Translations under genes and position numbers: made by a program
Part shown: positions 1 through 9,159 of the stretch, piece after piece
Layout of the letters: every line of letters begins with the position of its first letter
How positions within the stretch are numbered: the stretch's first letter is position 1
DNA from: CBDCGV01 sp965216955
GTDB taxonomy: Bacteria; Bacteroidota; Bacteroidia; Chitinophagales; JADIYW01
Length of the DNA stretch: 64,000 nucleotides
Assembly (NCBI GenBank): GCA_965216955.1
Contig: CBDCGV010000009.1
Location: 124,001-188,000, forward strand
Direction: 5' to 3'
Notes under the pieces: generated by a model
What the model was told of the DNA's origin: nothing
What the model saw: only the letters and a program-made list of their open reading frames with translations
The model's database searches: none

Positions 1-151
1 TTTTAGTTTATAAAGCTCCATGTTGAAGATAGTCGGTAAAACTTAACAATACTGCACATACAACGTTTGAGAAAATGGTTCTACTCTTATTTATTCTTTT
101 AGAAATAAAAAAGGGTCAATGACAGCTTCTGGCTTTCGCTTTCTCTAAAAA

Positions 152-2284
152 CTATTTTTGTATTGAGATTCTCTTAATATCAGAATGATTATCACCGTGG
201 AATAAAATGGTATAGGTACCTTTTTCCCAGTTATCAGATCTAACGGAAATACTTGGATCATTGAACGATGTTGATTGCTTAAACATCACTCTTCCACTCA
301 TATCAATTATTTCAACTGTATGCACATCCTTCTCGTACTGACTCAAGTCTAGTGTAAATGTATTGATTGCAGGATTAGGAAAAACATCTATATTTTCAGC
401 CTCTGAGACAAGTTCCCTATTCAATTCTGAATTATTATCGGCATTACCATCATCAGGCCCATTTAAGAAGCTTCCTCTCCAATGATAATCGATAAATTTC
501 CCATCCACATTAATTTTTCCATAGTACACCCACTGAAATTTCCCCCTATCAAAATACCATCTTTCCTCATATTCCGCAGCAGCAATTACTTCCTCAAAAT
601 CATCAAAACTACCATGCATATCTACATTACCTACCACAATAGCCCAAGTTTGACCATCTGAATCTTCGCAAGCCTGAACATCAACAGGAAAAGTTTCACA
701 AATTTCTGTTTCAGAAATAATCGAGTCATTACAAACAGGGCCTGCCCTAACAACTTCTGTCCTGCACTCCTCTATAGTTTTACTTATATTATTTCCACAA
801 TGTTTCTTAACCGCAACATAGCTGTCTTCTTTTTTACCTAAAATCCAATTATCAAAAGTTCTAACCTCGTCAAAATTGTCATCTTCCCATAAAAGAGAAA
901 CTCCAAATTCATCTGTACCACCAAATAAAGGCAGATCGAAATTAGGACGATACATTATTAATGCCACATTTTCATCCTGGTCTACATAAGGTAAATGTGT
1001 ATTTGACGTTCTGCTTGGTACCGATTCCCATCTTTGAATTGGTCCAGACCTAGGAAACACGCAAATATCTTCAATAGTAGCAGCTATAGGATATATTTGA
1101 TATCCCTTTCTTCCTTTCCACATATCTTGGGAAGAAGTCAATACCACTCCATCATCCTTAAAAATATCAATATCAACTTTACCTATATAAGAGCTTCTAG
1201 AAATAGAAGCCGATATTTTTCCAAAGAGATTTCCCAAGCTGGGAGGAAGAATTTGTGCAAACGCAAAAGATTGAAACTCATAATGCCCCCATAAATTTAA
1301 GCTTCTTAATAGAAGCCAAGTGTCTGATGCGGTAGTTGGATGAAAATAGGCACCTGAACTCCATTGAAAAATAACACGATCCCTAAACTCAATGCCCGCA
1401 TGTATTTGTTTAGCTTTTGATAAAGGGTGTCCATAGTTTAATGTGGTATTCACCTCAGGCGACCATGAGTTTGAAATCTCACTAAAATCAAAGTCTGATG
1501 TTGAAATTGCCATACCTGCATTTCCTAACCCCGAAGGAACTTCTCCAATACCGGTTAACAGATATATTATATCACGAAGATGGTTTTTACGAATATATTT
1601 TCCCATATCATTCCTACCGGCTGTTGGATAATAAGCTCCTTGGTTATTCACTATTAAAAGCAAATCTTTTAAAATACGAGTGACCACACGTTCTGCCAAC
1701 ATCTTAATTTCAGAATCCTCTACAAAGTCAACTAAGTTTAACAACGCTGTGATAGTGAAAGGATAGTAAATAGATGAAAAATATTCGTAAAACCCGTAAT
1801 CAATTTTTAAATTTAAATAGTGTACCAAATTTTGTCGAAGTGTTTCTCTGGCTTCCCATCCATATCTTTCATGCAATAGCCAATTTGCTGTCATCCACAT
1901 AATCATATGGTTCTCTGACCAATATTGCTGGTTATCTTCTCCATAATTAAGCCAGAAATCAAATGTATCAACTACAGCCAATATCTCATCTTCAAAATCG
2001 CCATCGGATATAAAAAGAAATCGTACTAGTTCAGTTATTCTAAAATCAACATTCCTAGAACAGGGTAAACCAAGTAAAATATTATCTATAATTTCCGGAC
2101 GATCATAAGGTTGATCATTATATGACTGAGCAATTAATCTATTAATACCATTACTTCCTGTCGCCTCCATATTTAGCAAATCACTCGCTCTTGAGTCAAT
2201 ATCACTTGCGGAAACAATAGAAAATGAACTTAAAAAAATTGCAAAAAGTAGAATAACTTTGGCTGGTAGACTAATCAATTTCAT
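152..2284 (-). CDS. T9SS-secreted protein, probable alpha-helical toroid domain, unknown function
   Basis: A 710-residue secreted protein. It has an N-terminal signal peptide (hydrophobic stretch about residues 8-26, ending near VSAS). The C-terminal 80 or so residues form a type A T9SS sorting domain: the segment starts at VFPNPAINTF, continues through VEIIDMSGRV and ends in a basic tail after TYTILFHGD. The domain directs export through the outer membrane by the type IX system. Residues about 90-250 are rich in helices with aromatic and acidic residues (YWSENHMIMWMTANWLL), which resembles the alpha/alpha-toroid of polysaccharide lyases. I do not recognise the family, so enzymatic activity is only a guess. 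It stands alone, with a possible -7 element (TATCTTTA on the minus strand) about 30 bases upstream. Confidence 0.8.
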   Translation of the reverse strand: MKLISLPAKVILLFAIFLSSFSIVSASDIDSRASDLLNMEATGSNGINRLIAQSYNDQPYDRPEIIDNILLGLPCSRNVDFRITELVRFLFISDGDFEDEILAVVDTFDFWLNYGEDNQQYWSENHMIMWMTANWLLHERYGWEARETLRQNLVHYLNLKIDYGFYEYFSSIYYPFTITALLNLVDFVEDSEIKMLAERVVTRILKDLLLIVNNQGAYYPTAGRNDMGKYIRKNHLRDIIYLLTGIGEVPSGLGNAGMAISTSDFDFSEISNSWSPEVNTTLNYGHPLSKAKQIHAGIEFRDRVIFQWSSGAYFHPTTASDTWLLLRSLNLWGHYEFQSFAFAQILPPSLGNLFGKISASISRSSYIGKVDIDIFKDDGVVLTSSQDMWKGRKGYQIYPIAATIEDICVFPRSGPIQRWESVPSRTSNTHLPYVDQDENVALIMYRPNFDLPLFGGTDEFGVSLLWEDDNFDEVRTFDNWILGKKEDSYVAVKKHCGNNISKTIEECRTEVVRAGPVCNDSIISETEICETFPVDVQACEDSDGQTWAIVVGNVDMHGSFDDFEEVIAAAEYEERWYFDRGKFQWVYYGKINVDGKFIDYHWRGSFLNGPDDGNADNNSELNRELVSEAENIDVFPNPAINTFTLDLSQYEKDVHTVEIIDMSGRVMFKQSTSFNDPSISVRSDNWEKGTYTILFHGDNHSDIKRISIQK

Positions 2285-2430
2285 GCTTAACTAAATTATT
2301 TACTGTCTTAAAGATACAATCATTCTTTCAATACAATTACTTGTATGTGTGGTTTTTAAAAAAATGAAGCCAAAATTAACAAGAAGGTTTCGACAAGTTA
2401 ATAATGAAAAGAAATCAGCTCTCAGTTAAA

Positions 2431-3342
2431 TTAATCTTCCTCCCTAATATTTTCCTCTAGAATTATATCACTCAGGAAAATAACAGAAGATACTGAAAAT
2501 AAACCAACTGCTTCTTCACTAGCAGCATCAGAATTAATATTTGTAGGTATGTTTGAAGCTGGCGGAGCAAAAATGGTATTGTCTCCCAAGGTCATTTGTG
2601 TCTGCGCTTCATCTAAAAAATAAAAAGCCTCCTCTGTTAAAGAATGAATTTCTACTAAAATAGTGTCTTCTATCTCCCAAGGAGAATTGTCGTCAAAGTC
2701 ACCATTAATTGCTTCTCTAAAGGGTTGTATGAAAATTACGCCATCAATTGGAGAGCCCGGATCAAAGCCCGCATCATAAGCAAAATTGAGTTCGTCTGGT
2801 TTATTTAAGAAATTACCATTTCTATATGTCTTTATCCAATACGCATCTCCTACTCCCTCCAAATCCCGAGCAAAAAATTCGGCATATATACCTTCATCTT
2901 CAAAGATGGTTTCCTCTCTAAATTCGTATATAAAGGAATCTATTGATGCAACAGTTCTTTTCATTGATGAAGTGGCAGTAAAGGTATCAGTACCATTTAT
3001 TATCGTTAGTAAATAATCTTTCCCAACTTCACCAAATGCGCTATCTGCAGGAGGGGTCCAAACATAATTTCCTGTATTGCCATCCTCGACAAAAAGGAAC
3101 TCTTTTCCATCACTATCTGTAACCTGTACAAATGCTCCATTAATTGCAGGTAATGCCGCATTACTAAAAAAAGGAGCTGTTCGCCTTAATCTAATAATTT
3201 GAGGTTCCTCTAAATTATTGATCCACGCATCTATAACAGGAACTGATGTTCCTTCAGGAAGTCCTACATCAATGACATCCATACAAGACATGCATGTTAT
3301 AAGCATAAATAAACTAAGTATTCCTTTTTTATAGTTCTTCAT
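2431..3342 (-). CDS. DUF4249 lipoprotein, TonB-receptor partner
   Basis: A 303-residue lipoprotein. The signal sequence ends in a lipobox around LITCMSC, so the protein should be anchored by a cysteine near residue 20. The first mature strands (VPVIDAWINNLEEPQIIRLRRTAPFF) and the later acidic beta-rich body match the DUF4249 family of Bacteroidota. These proteins are usually encoded directly after a TonB-dependent receptor and are thought to be surface-exposed ligand-capture partners. Here the start overlaps the end of the upstream receptor by 14 bases, which supports one transcript and coupled translation. The substrate cannot be read from the sequence. Confidence 0.8.
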   Translation of the reverse strand: MKNYKKGILSLFMLITCMSCMDVIDVGLPEGTSVPVIDAWINNLEEPQIIRLRRTAPFFSNAALPAINGAFVQVTDSDGKEFLFVEDGNTGNYVWTPPADSAFGEVGKDYLLTIINGTDTFTATSSMKRTVASIDSFIYEFREETIFEDEGIYAEFFARDLEGVGDAYWIKTYRNGNFLNKPDELNFAYDAGFDPGSPIDGVIFIQPFREAINGDFDDNSPWEIEDTILVEIHSLTEEAFYFLDEAQTQMTLGDNTIFAPPASNIPTNINSDAASEEAVGLFSVSSVIFLSDIILEENIREED

Positions 3343-5755
3343 TAATCTTTTTTCTTTTATCTCCAGAAGAAGTAAAATTAAAGTTGTAAGAGATAGAAGG
3401 TATTACCTTTCCTATTACAGAAAAACGTACCGCTTCTGTTACAATTGGATTCCCAATTACTGCTCTTGTTTCCTCTTGTCTAAAATAAATAGAGAAAGGG
3501 TTTGAGCGATTATAAACATTGTACGCTCCAAAAATCAACTCCCAATTAAAATTCTTCCTTTTGTCCTCTTTGCTCTTAAATGTTACCGACAAATCCAATC
3601 TATGATAAGCTGGTATACGCGCATTGGCTCTTGAATTAGAACTGTTATGAGGTACTACATAATCTTGGAATTCAATTCTGCTATCAGGAAAAGTTACCGG
3701 AGTTCCGGTGTTAAAAATGAAATTTGCAGACAAACTCCACCTTGGGTGCACATCATAAAATAGTGTAGTGCTTAAAGCATGTGTCTGATCAAACCGTGCA
3801 GGGAACCAATTATTACCGTTAATTCCTTCTACTTTCCTTTCTGTTCTTGCTAAAGTATAGCTTATCCAACCTGTGAATTTGCCTTTTTTCTTTTCTACCT
3901 GAAGTTCGAGACCATATGCTCGACCACTCCCTTCTGCCACCTCTCCTTCTACCAAATCATTTAGAAATAAATCCGCACCATCTATATACTCTACTAGATC
4001 TTTATAATGTTTATAATATGTTTCTGCTGTTATAGCATAGGTGTTTTCTTTAAAATTCTTGAAAAATCCCAATGCTACCTGATGCGCTTTTTGAGGTTTT
4101 ATGTTATTTGTACTTGGCGTCCAAACATCTATGGGGGTAGATGCGGCAGTATTAGATATCAAATGTAAATATTGAACTGTCCGATTATAGCTTGCCTTAA
4201 TAGATGTACTTTCATTAATTCTATAAGTCATCGCCAACCTAGGTTCTAAGTCTGCATAATCCTGAATGCCTTTTGCTTTCCCTACGAAAAAAGTATCTAC
4301 AACCTCTTTTCTGCTACCAGGCTCTGTATCTTCAAATGTATACACATTTCCCGGCCCCAAATAATTGAAATACGATAGACGCAAACCATAATTCATTGAG
4401 AACTTAGGATGTATTTTTTGCTCATTTTCAATGTAAGCAAAGGCCTCTACTGCATTTTTATTATCTAAGCTCACATCAATAACCTCCCCTTCACTTGCCC
4501 CTACTGCATTCCCAGGCTCAAATTGATAGTAAATACCATGTGCGCCAAACAATAATTGATTTTTGGTATTCAAATAATAGGTAAAATCTAATTTGGGACT
4601 ATAATTGACAATTCTAGCATTCCAATTAAATTGATTTTCTACCTCATCACCAAAATCAAGCTCGTATTTATAATTACTATAATACAATGTAAAATTGGCA
4701 AATAGCTTATCACTAAAAAGATGGTTCCATCTTAATGTTGCTGTAGAATTTCCCCAATTAAACCCTGCTGAGGCTCCAAATCCAAAATTATCTCTACCAA
4801 CATAACCAGATAAATAAAGCCGATTCTTATCATTAATAATAAAATTTGTCTTCAAGGTCACGTCATAAAAGTTCAATTTGGTATCACCTTGTTCTTTTAA
4901 AAAAGGACGCGCTAATACGTCTATATATGAACGACGAGCAGCAACAATAAAAGAAGCTTTATTTTTAATAATGGGGCCTTCGACTAATAGTCGACTAAAA
5001 ATAAGACCTATTCCACCTGCTACAGAATAGTTTTTGTTATTCCCTTCTTTCATACGTACATCTAGAATCGATGAAAGTCGCCCCCCATATCTTGCAGGAA
5101 TTCCTCCTTTATATAATTTTACGTCTTTAACAGCATCAGGATTAAAAACGGAGAAGAAACCTAACAAATGAGACGAATTATAAACCGGCGCTTCATCTAA
5201 TAAAATCAAATTTTGATCAATACTTCCTCCTCTTACATTAAATCCTGTAGCCCCTTCTCCTACCGTTGCAACACCCGGTAATAATTGAATACCTTTTATT
5301 ACATCTGTTTCTCCCAAAAGTTGCGGTAATTTTTCTATAGTTTTTATAGAAAGTGTATTTACACTCATCTGCGTAGAGGTAATGTTCTCGTTTTCTTTTT
5401 TTGCGGTAACAACGACTTCGTCCAGCGCCAAACCTTCCTCCTTTAATTCAATGTTGTATTGCTGATTTTGACTAAGATTAATTTTTCGCTCTTGCTTATT
5501 ATATCCTAAGTAGCTATAAATTAAATTGTACTCTCCCGAAGGCAAAGAGATCGAGTAAAAACCATACTCATTGGTAATTGTTCCAGTAGTTAACTCTTTT
5601 ATGAAAATAGAAACCCCGATTAATGACTCTCCATTTTCTGCATCTTTAATATAACCACTAATAGTAAATTTTTCATTTTTACTCTGAGCTTGGAGGTCAT
5701 ATGAAAAAGACAAGAAAAAACTAAAAAGCGTAAATAGCAAAGTGCTTTTAACCAT
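3329..5755 (-). CDS. TonB-dependent outer-membrane receptor with carboxypeptidase-like N-terminal domain
   Basis: An 808-residue outer-membrane receptor. After a signal peptide (to about residue 23) comes a carboxypeptidase-regulatory-like domain (about 30-115, ISGYIKDAENGESLIGVSI). The plug follows (about 120-235), with LPGVATVGEGATGFNVRGG and GGIPARYGGRLSS, and then a long beta-barrel with many aromatic strands. It is expected to import an unknown ligand energised by TonB/ExbBD. It is not of SusC type, and its partner is the DUF4249 lipoprotein that overlaps its 3' end. No regulator such as an anti-sigma/ECF pair is adjacent, so control is not apparent. A candidate -7 element (TACTTTCA on the minus strand) lies just upstream. 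Confidence 0.9.
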   Translation of the reverse strand: MVKSTLLFTLFSFFLSFSYDLQAQSKNEKFTISGYIKDAENGESLIGVSIFIKELTTGTITNEYGFYSISLPSGEYNLIYSYLGYNKQERKINLSQNQQYNIELKEEGLALDEVVVTAKKENENITSTQMSVNTLSIKTIEKLPQLLGETDVIKGIQLLPGVATVGEGATGFNVRGGSIDQNLILLDEAPVYNSSHLLGFFSVFNPDAVKDVKLYKGGIPARYGGRLSSILDVRMKEGNNKNYSVAGGIGLIFSRLLVEGPIIKNKASFIVAARRSYIDVLARPFLKEQGDTKLNFYDVTLKTNFIINDKNRLYLSGYVGRDNFGFGASAGFNWGNSTATLRWNHLFSDKLFANFTLYYSNYKYELDFGDEVENQFNWNARIVNYSPKLDFTYYLNTKNQLLFGAHGIYYQFEPGNAVGASEGEVIDVSLDNKNAVEAFAYIENEQKIHPKFSMNYGLRLSYFNYLGPGNVYTFEDTEPGSRKEVVDTFFVGKAKGIQDYADLEPRLAMTYRINESTSIKASYNRTVQYLHLISNTAASTPIDVWTPSTNNIKPQKAHQVALGFFKNFKENTYAITAETYYKHYKDLVEYIDGADLFLNDLVEGEVAEGSGRAYGLELQVEKKKGKFTGWISYTLARTERKVEGINGNNWFPARFDQTHALSTTLFYDVHPRWSLSANFIFNTGTPVTFPDSRIEFQDYVVPHNSSNSRANARIPAYHRLDLSVTFKSKEDKRKNFNWELIFGAYNVYNRSNPFSIYFRQEETRAVIGNPIVTEAVRFSVIGKVIPSISYNFNFTSSGDKRKKINEEL

Positions 5756-5853
5756 CTGAAATTTATTGAAAGTACAACGCGAACTTAATACTTTTGATTG
5801 TATTTAATCTATATTCCAAAAACATTAACATATAAACCTTGCAAATTGTTTTG

Positions 5854-6537
5854 TTACCTTAAACCCTTTAAATTACTGGTAATATGACGCTTTCCCTTTA
5901 ATAACCATCTAGCCTCTTTTAAATCTAAACTTTGATTAGGGTATAGTTCTTTATCAGGATTATCAGATATTAATATTAAACCTTGTTTATTAGATCGCTT
6001 AAACACCCGCTTGATCAACAAGTTATTTTGCGTTGCTACAGCATAACAATAACCATCTTGAATATCTTCATAACGCTCTATAGGTGTTTTATGGGTAATA
6101 AAGGTATCGCCATCTATAAAATCCCCATACATAGACCATCCCTCAATAGTAAAAGAAAACCCCCCTCCAAAATGTCCTGGGATCTTATAAGCAAATAACC
6201 CCTCTGAATATAATTCTTGCTGTCTAAAATCAAACTCTGCAACAAAACCTGCTTCTAAAGCAATGTCAACATGCACTATAGCATTAGGATCATCAAATTG
6301 TACTGGCATAATATCGGGCAATCGTTTGTTTTCAAAACCTTCTAAAAATTCTATGTAATTAATCCCTGCATAAGAACATATTTTTTTTAATTGCTCTATA
6401 CGAATGTCATCAGACTTAAAAAGATTATACATCGTTGACCTTGACTCACCGAGTTCCTCAGTCATCTTAGAAATATTAATACTATGCCTTATAAGCATAG
6501 CCCGTAAAGCTGTTCCTATTTGCATATCCGTTGCCAT
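5854..6537 (-). CDS. XRE-type helix-turn-helix regulator with S24 (LexA/CI-like) peptidase domain
   Basis: 227 residues. The N-terminal 70 residues form a CI/XRE-type helix-turn-helix (ISKMTEELGESRSTMYNLF). The C-terminal half is a LexA/UmuD-type S24 peptidase domain. The catalytic serine is visible at S135 (GWSMYGDF), the lysine at K176 (LIKRVF), and a possible Ala-Gly self-cleavage bond at A96-G97. Ser-to-Lys and cleavage-site spacings (41 and 38 residues) are close to those of LexA, so self-cleavage is plausible. It is divergent from a DinB-type polymerase, with 150 bases between starts that contain dyads and direct repeats. The likely role is repressor of that polymerase and of itself, but its activating signal and targets are inferred. 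Confidence 0.85.
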   Translation of the reverse strand: MATDMQIGTALRAMLIRHSINISKMTEELGESRSTMYNLFKSDDIRIEQLKKICSYAGINYIEFLEGFENKRLPDIMPVQFDDPNAIVHVDIALEAGFVAEFDFRQQELYSEGLFAYKIPGHFGGGFSFTIEGWSMYGDFIDGDTFITHKTPIERYEDIQDGYCYAVATQNNLLIKRVFKRSNKQGLILISDNPDKELYPNQSLDLKEARWLLKGKRHITSNLKGLR

Positions 6538-6569
6538 AATTTCTATCTTATCTTATTCTCTATAATTTC

Positions 6570-6610
6570 TTCTATACCATTAACTAAGTCCTATGTCCAT
6601 AGTTCTATAC
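6570..6610. promoter_or_regulatory. Candidate operator region between S24 regulator and dinB-type polymerase
   Basis: A short inverted repeat CTATG-tc-CATAG lies at 6591-6602. It is flanked by two exact copies of TTCTATAC at 6570-6577 and 6603-6610, 33 bases apart, which places them on about the same helix face. A second pair of CTATG/CATAG half-sites lies inside the regulator at 6482-6500 with a wider spacer. All are seen directly. Binding by the neighbouring S24 regulator is inference. Confidence 0.35.
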
Positions 6611-6687
6611 AAAAATACGTGCAATGTCTAATTTAATAAACACCTTTGGTTCCAAAATTTAATTTTAGAGTCGAATTGTCTCGTTTT

Positions 6688-7878
6688 ATGAACAAAACAA
6701 TTGTACATCTTGACTTAGACACTTTTTTTGTCTCTTGTGAACGGCTCAGAAACCGTTCACTCAATGGTATACCCTTACTAATAGGAGGAACTTCTGATAG
6801 AGGGGTTGTAGCAAGTTGTTCATATGAAGCACGAACGTATGGAATTCATTCTGCTATGCCTATGCGCATGGCAATGGAGTTATGTCCTCATGCAACTGTT
6901 ATAAAAGGAGATATCGACCTTTACGCTTATCATTCAAAAGTAATTACAGAAATATTACAAGAACAGGCACCCATTCTTGAAAAGGCCAGTATTGATGAAT
7001 TTTATATGGATATATCAGGGATAGATCGTTTTTTTGGAAGTTATAAATGGACAACTGAACTAATTGAAAAAATAAAAAAAGAAGCGGGGTTACCTCTAAG
7101 CTTTGGCATGTCTATCAATAAAACGGTATCAAAAATCGCTACTGGAGAGGGGAAACCCAATGGACAATATAAAGTAGATGTTGGAAGTGAAAAAATATTT
7201 TTGGCACCCCTTCCTATCAAAAAAATACCTATGGTTGGCCCCAAAACAGGAAAATTACTAGGCCAAATGGGCATAAAAAAAATCGCAACCCTCCAACAAA
7301 TGCCCATAGAACTTATGGAAAATGTCTTAGGAAAATCTGGTAAAGTTATCTGGTATAAAGCACAAGGCATTGATTCTTCTCCTGTAATACCTTACTCTGA
7401 AAGGAAATCAATATCTAAGGAACGCACTTTTGATAGAGATACTATTGATATAAAAAAATTAAAAACACTCTTAACTTCTATGACGGGAAATCTTGCCTTT
7501 AAATTAAGACAGCAAACCAAGCTAACTTCTTGTATTACTGTAAAGATTCGCTATTCAAATTTTGACACTTACACTTTACAAGCTCATCTCCCATATACCT
7601 CCGCAGATCATATACTTATACCCAAAGTATTGGAACTCTTCGACAAATTATTTACGAAACGAATGCTTATTAGGTTAATAGGAGTCAAATTCAGTCATCT
7701 GGTGCACGGACATTATCAAATTAATCTATTCGACGACACTCAAAAGATGATTAATCTACATCAAGCAATGGATAAAATAAATATAAAGTATAATGACATT
7801 TTAATAGAACGAGCTTCTGGATTTACGAAAAATCAATCGCTTAAAAGACTACGAAAAAGATTGGAAAAGCACTCATAA
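6688..7878 (+). CDS. dinB: Y-family DNA polymerase, DinB/Pol IV type
   Basis: A 396-residue translesion polymerase. I prefer the ATG at 6688 over an upstream in-frame TTG at 6646, because the family sequence starts at MNKTIVHLDLD. Catalytic acidic residues are visible at D9 (HLDLDTFF) and D103/E104 (SIDEFYMDI). A bulky Phe next to the first motif (F14) would be the steric gate. A helix-hairpin-helix follows (PMVGPKTGKLL), then the little-finger domain, and QINLF at 344-348 is a good beta-clamp binding motif. It resembles DinB rather than UmuC. The divergent S24 regulator suggests damage-inducible expression, which is inferred from the arrangement. Confidence 0.88.
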   Translation: MNKTIVHLDLDTFFVSCERLRNRSLNGIPLLIGGTSDRGVVASCSYEARTYGIHSAMPMRMAMELCPHATVIKGDIDLYAYHSKVITEILQEQAPILEKASIDEFYMDISGIDRFFGSYKWTTELIEKIKKEAGLPLSFGMSINKTVSKIATGEGKPNGQYKVDVGSEKIFLAPLPIKKIPMVGPKTGKLLGQMGIKKIATLQQMPIELMENVLGKSGKVIWYKAQGIDSSPVIPYSERKSISKERTFDRDTIDIKKLKTLLTSMTGNLAFKLRQQTKLTSCITVKIRYSNFDTYTLQAHLPYTSADHILIPKVLELFDKLFTKRMLIRLIGVKFSHLVHGHYQINLFDDTQKMINLHQAMDKINIKYNDILIERASGFTKNQSLKRLRKRLEKHS

Positions 7879-7906
7879 TACTTAACATTAGCAAAATTTC
7901 ATATTG

Positions 7907-7938
7907 TTGTTATTCTAAAAAAGAAAATCCTATCTTTG
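7907..7938 (+). promoter_or_regulatory. Bacteroidota-type promoter of rpsF operon
   Basis: A perfect TAnnTTTG -7 element (TATCTTTG, 7931-7938) is preceded by a TTG at 7907-7909 with a 21-base spacer. This matches the -33/-7 pattern of the Bacteroidota primary sigma factor. It lies 31 bases before the rpsF ATG. Confidence 0.6.
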
Positions 7939-7968
7939 CAGTCCATTTTAAATAAAGTAACATTTTTT

Positions 7969-8331
7969 ATGAAAAATTACGAGGTAGTTTTTATATCAAC
8001 CCCGGTCCAGTCTAACGAAGCCTATAAGAAGACTGTAAGTAAGTATGCCGACTTCATTAAAGAAAATAATGGTGAAGTTGTTCATAAAGAAGACTGGGGT
8101 ATGCGACAATTAGCGTATCCGATTGAAAAGAAGACTACAGGGTTTTACACACTTTTACAATTCAAGCTAGATCCTCAATTTTTGAGAAAGCTAGAAGTAG
8201 AATTTAAAAGGGATGAAAATATCATGAGATTTTTGACTGTAAAGCTCGATAAACATTCTTTGGATTACGCTGAAATTAGAAGAAACAAATTAGCAAACAA
8301 AGGTTCTCAAACCGAAAAAACAGAAGCGTAA
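7969..8331 (+). CDS. rpsF: 30S ribosomal protein S6
   Basis: A 120-residue small-subunit protein that binds 16S rRNA together with S18. The ATG at 7969 starts the family N-terminus MKNYEVVFISTPV. An in-frame TTG further upstream (7936) lies within the promoter and is rejected. The signature region KEDWGMRQLAYPIEKKTTGFY is clear, and length is typical. It is first in the rpsF-rpsR-rplI operon, with one base between its stop and the rpsR start. Confidence 0.97.
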   Translation: MKNYEVVFISTPVQSNEAYKKTVSKYADFIKENNGEVVHKEDWGMRQLAYPIEKKTTGFYTLLQFKLDPQFLRKLEVEFKRDENIMRFLTVKLDKHSLDYAEIRRNKLANKGSQTEKTEA

Positions 8332-8332
8332 G

Positions 8333-8599
8333 ATGGCACAAAAAAAAGACATTAAGTTTCTTACTTCACCACAAATTGGAACAGAAGTAAAGAAGTATTG
8401 CAGGTTTAAGAAAAGCGGGATTAAGTATATCGATTATAAAGATCCTGATTACTTATTGAAGTTTATTAATCCACAAGGCAAAATTTTACCAAGAAGATTA
8501 ACAGGAAACTCTTTAAAATATCAAAGAAAAGTTTCAACTGCGGTAAAAAGAGCAAGACATTTAGCATTATTGCCTTACGTTACTGACTTACTAAAATAA
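8333..8599 (+). CDS. rpsR: 30S ribosomal protein S18
   Basis: An 88-residue S18. The core IDYKDPDYLLKFINPQGKILPRRLTG and the basic YQRKVSTAVKRARHLALLPY segment are canonical; the latter contacts 16S rRNA and S6. It is the middle gene of the operon, one base after rpsF and seven bases before rplI. The single cysteine in YCRFKKSG is the remnant of the zinc-binding form found in other lineages. Confidence 0.97.
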   Translation: MAQKKDIKFLTSPQIGTEVKKYCRFKKSGIKYIDYKDPDYLLKFINPQGKILPRRLTGNSLKYQRKVSTAVKRARHLALLPYVTDLLK

Positions 8600-8606
8600 T
8601 AGAGCA

Positions 8607-9053
8607 ATGGAATTGATTTTATTAGAAGACGTTGAGCATCTAGGCTCAAAAAACGACTTAGTAAGTGTGAAATCTGGATACGGTAGAAATTATCTTATTC
8701 CAAAAGGACTTGCTATGGTGGCCAATGCATCAAGAAAAAAACACGCATTGGAAATTCAAAAACAACAATCTGCTAAGAGAGAAAAAATGTTGGCAGATAT
8801 GAATGCACTTGCCGAATCTCTAAAAACAGAAGTCATTACAATTGGTGCTAAAGCAGGAAGCAGTGGGAAGCTTTTTGGAAGTGTAACCAGTATTCAAATT
8901 GCTGATGCATTGAAAAAACAAAAGAATGTAGATGTCGATAGAAGAAAAATAACACTTCAAGAAGAGATTAAAAACTTAGGCACTTATAAAGCAAAAATTC
9001 AACTACATAAGGAAATTTCTTCTGAAATCACTTTTGAGGTAGTAGAAGATTAA
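8607..9053 (+). CDS. rplI: 50S ribosomal protein L9
   Basis: A 148-residue L9. The N-terminal rRNA-binding domain begins MELILLEDVEHLGSKNDLV and contains the GYGRNYLIPKGLA signature. A long connecting helix (about 45-80, rich in Lys, Glu and Ala) leads to the C-terminal domain (about 85-148, AGSSGKLFGSVTS). It is the last gene of the rpsF-rpsR-rplI operon and is followed by a strong intrinsic terminator 28 bases downstream. Confidence 0.97.
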   Translation: MELILLEDVEHLGSKNDLVSVKSGYGRNYLIPKGLAMVANASRKKHALEIQKQQSAKREKMLADMNALAESLKTEVITIGAKAGSSGKLFGSVTSIQIADALKKQKNVDVDRRKITLQEEIKNLGTYKAKIQLHKEISSEITFEVVED

Positions 9054-9080
9054 GATTAAATAGTCTACTTAAAATATTAA

Positions 9081-9113
9081 AGGCCGCTGAAAGAGATTCA
9101 ACGGCCTTTTTTT
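9081..9113 (+). terminator. Intrinsic terminator of rpsF-rpsR-rplI
   Basis: Stem AGGCCG (9081-9086) pairs with CGGCCT (9102-9107), extended inside by TGAA/TTCA, and is followed by a run of seven T. It sits just after rplI and before the convergent permease gene. Confidence 0.85.
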
Positions 9114-9159
9114 ATTTTCAATATCCCACTTGAACAAGAGGTTTTATATAAATCAGACT

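Noticed and set aside
5854..7878. UmuD-UmuC operon
   Set aside because: The regulator has a DNA-binding domain and is divergent from the polymerase, and the polymerase resembles DinB rather than UmuC.
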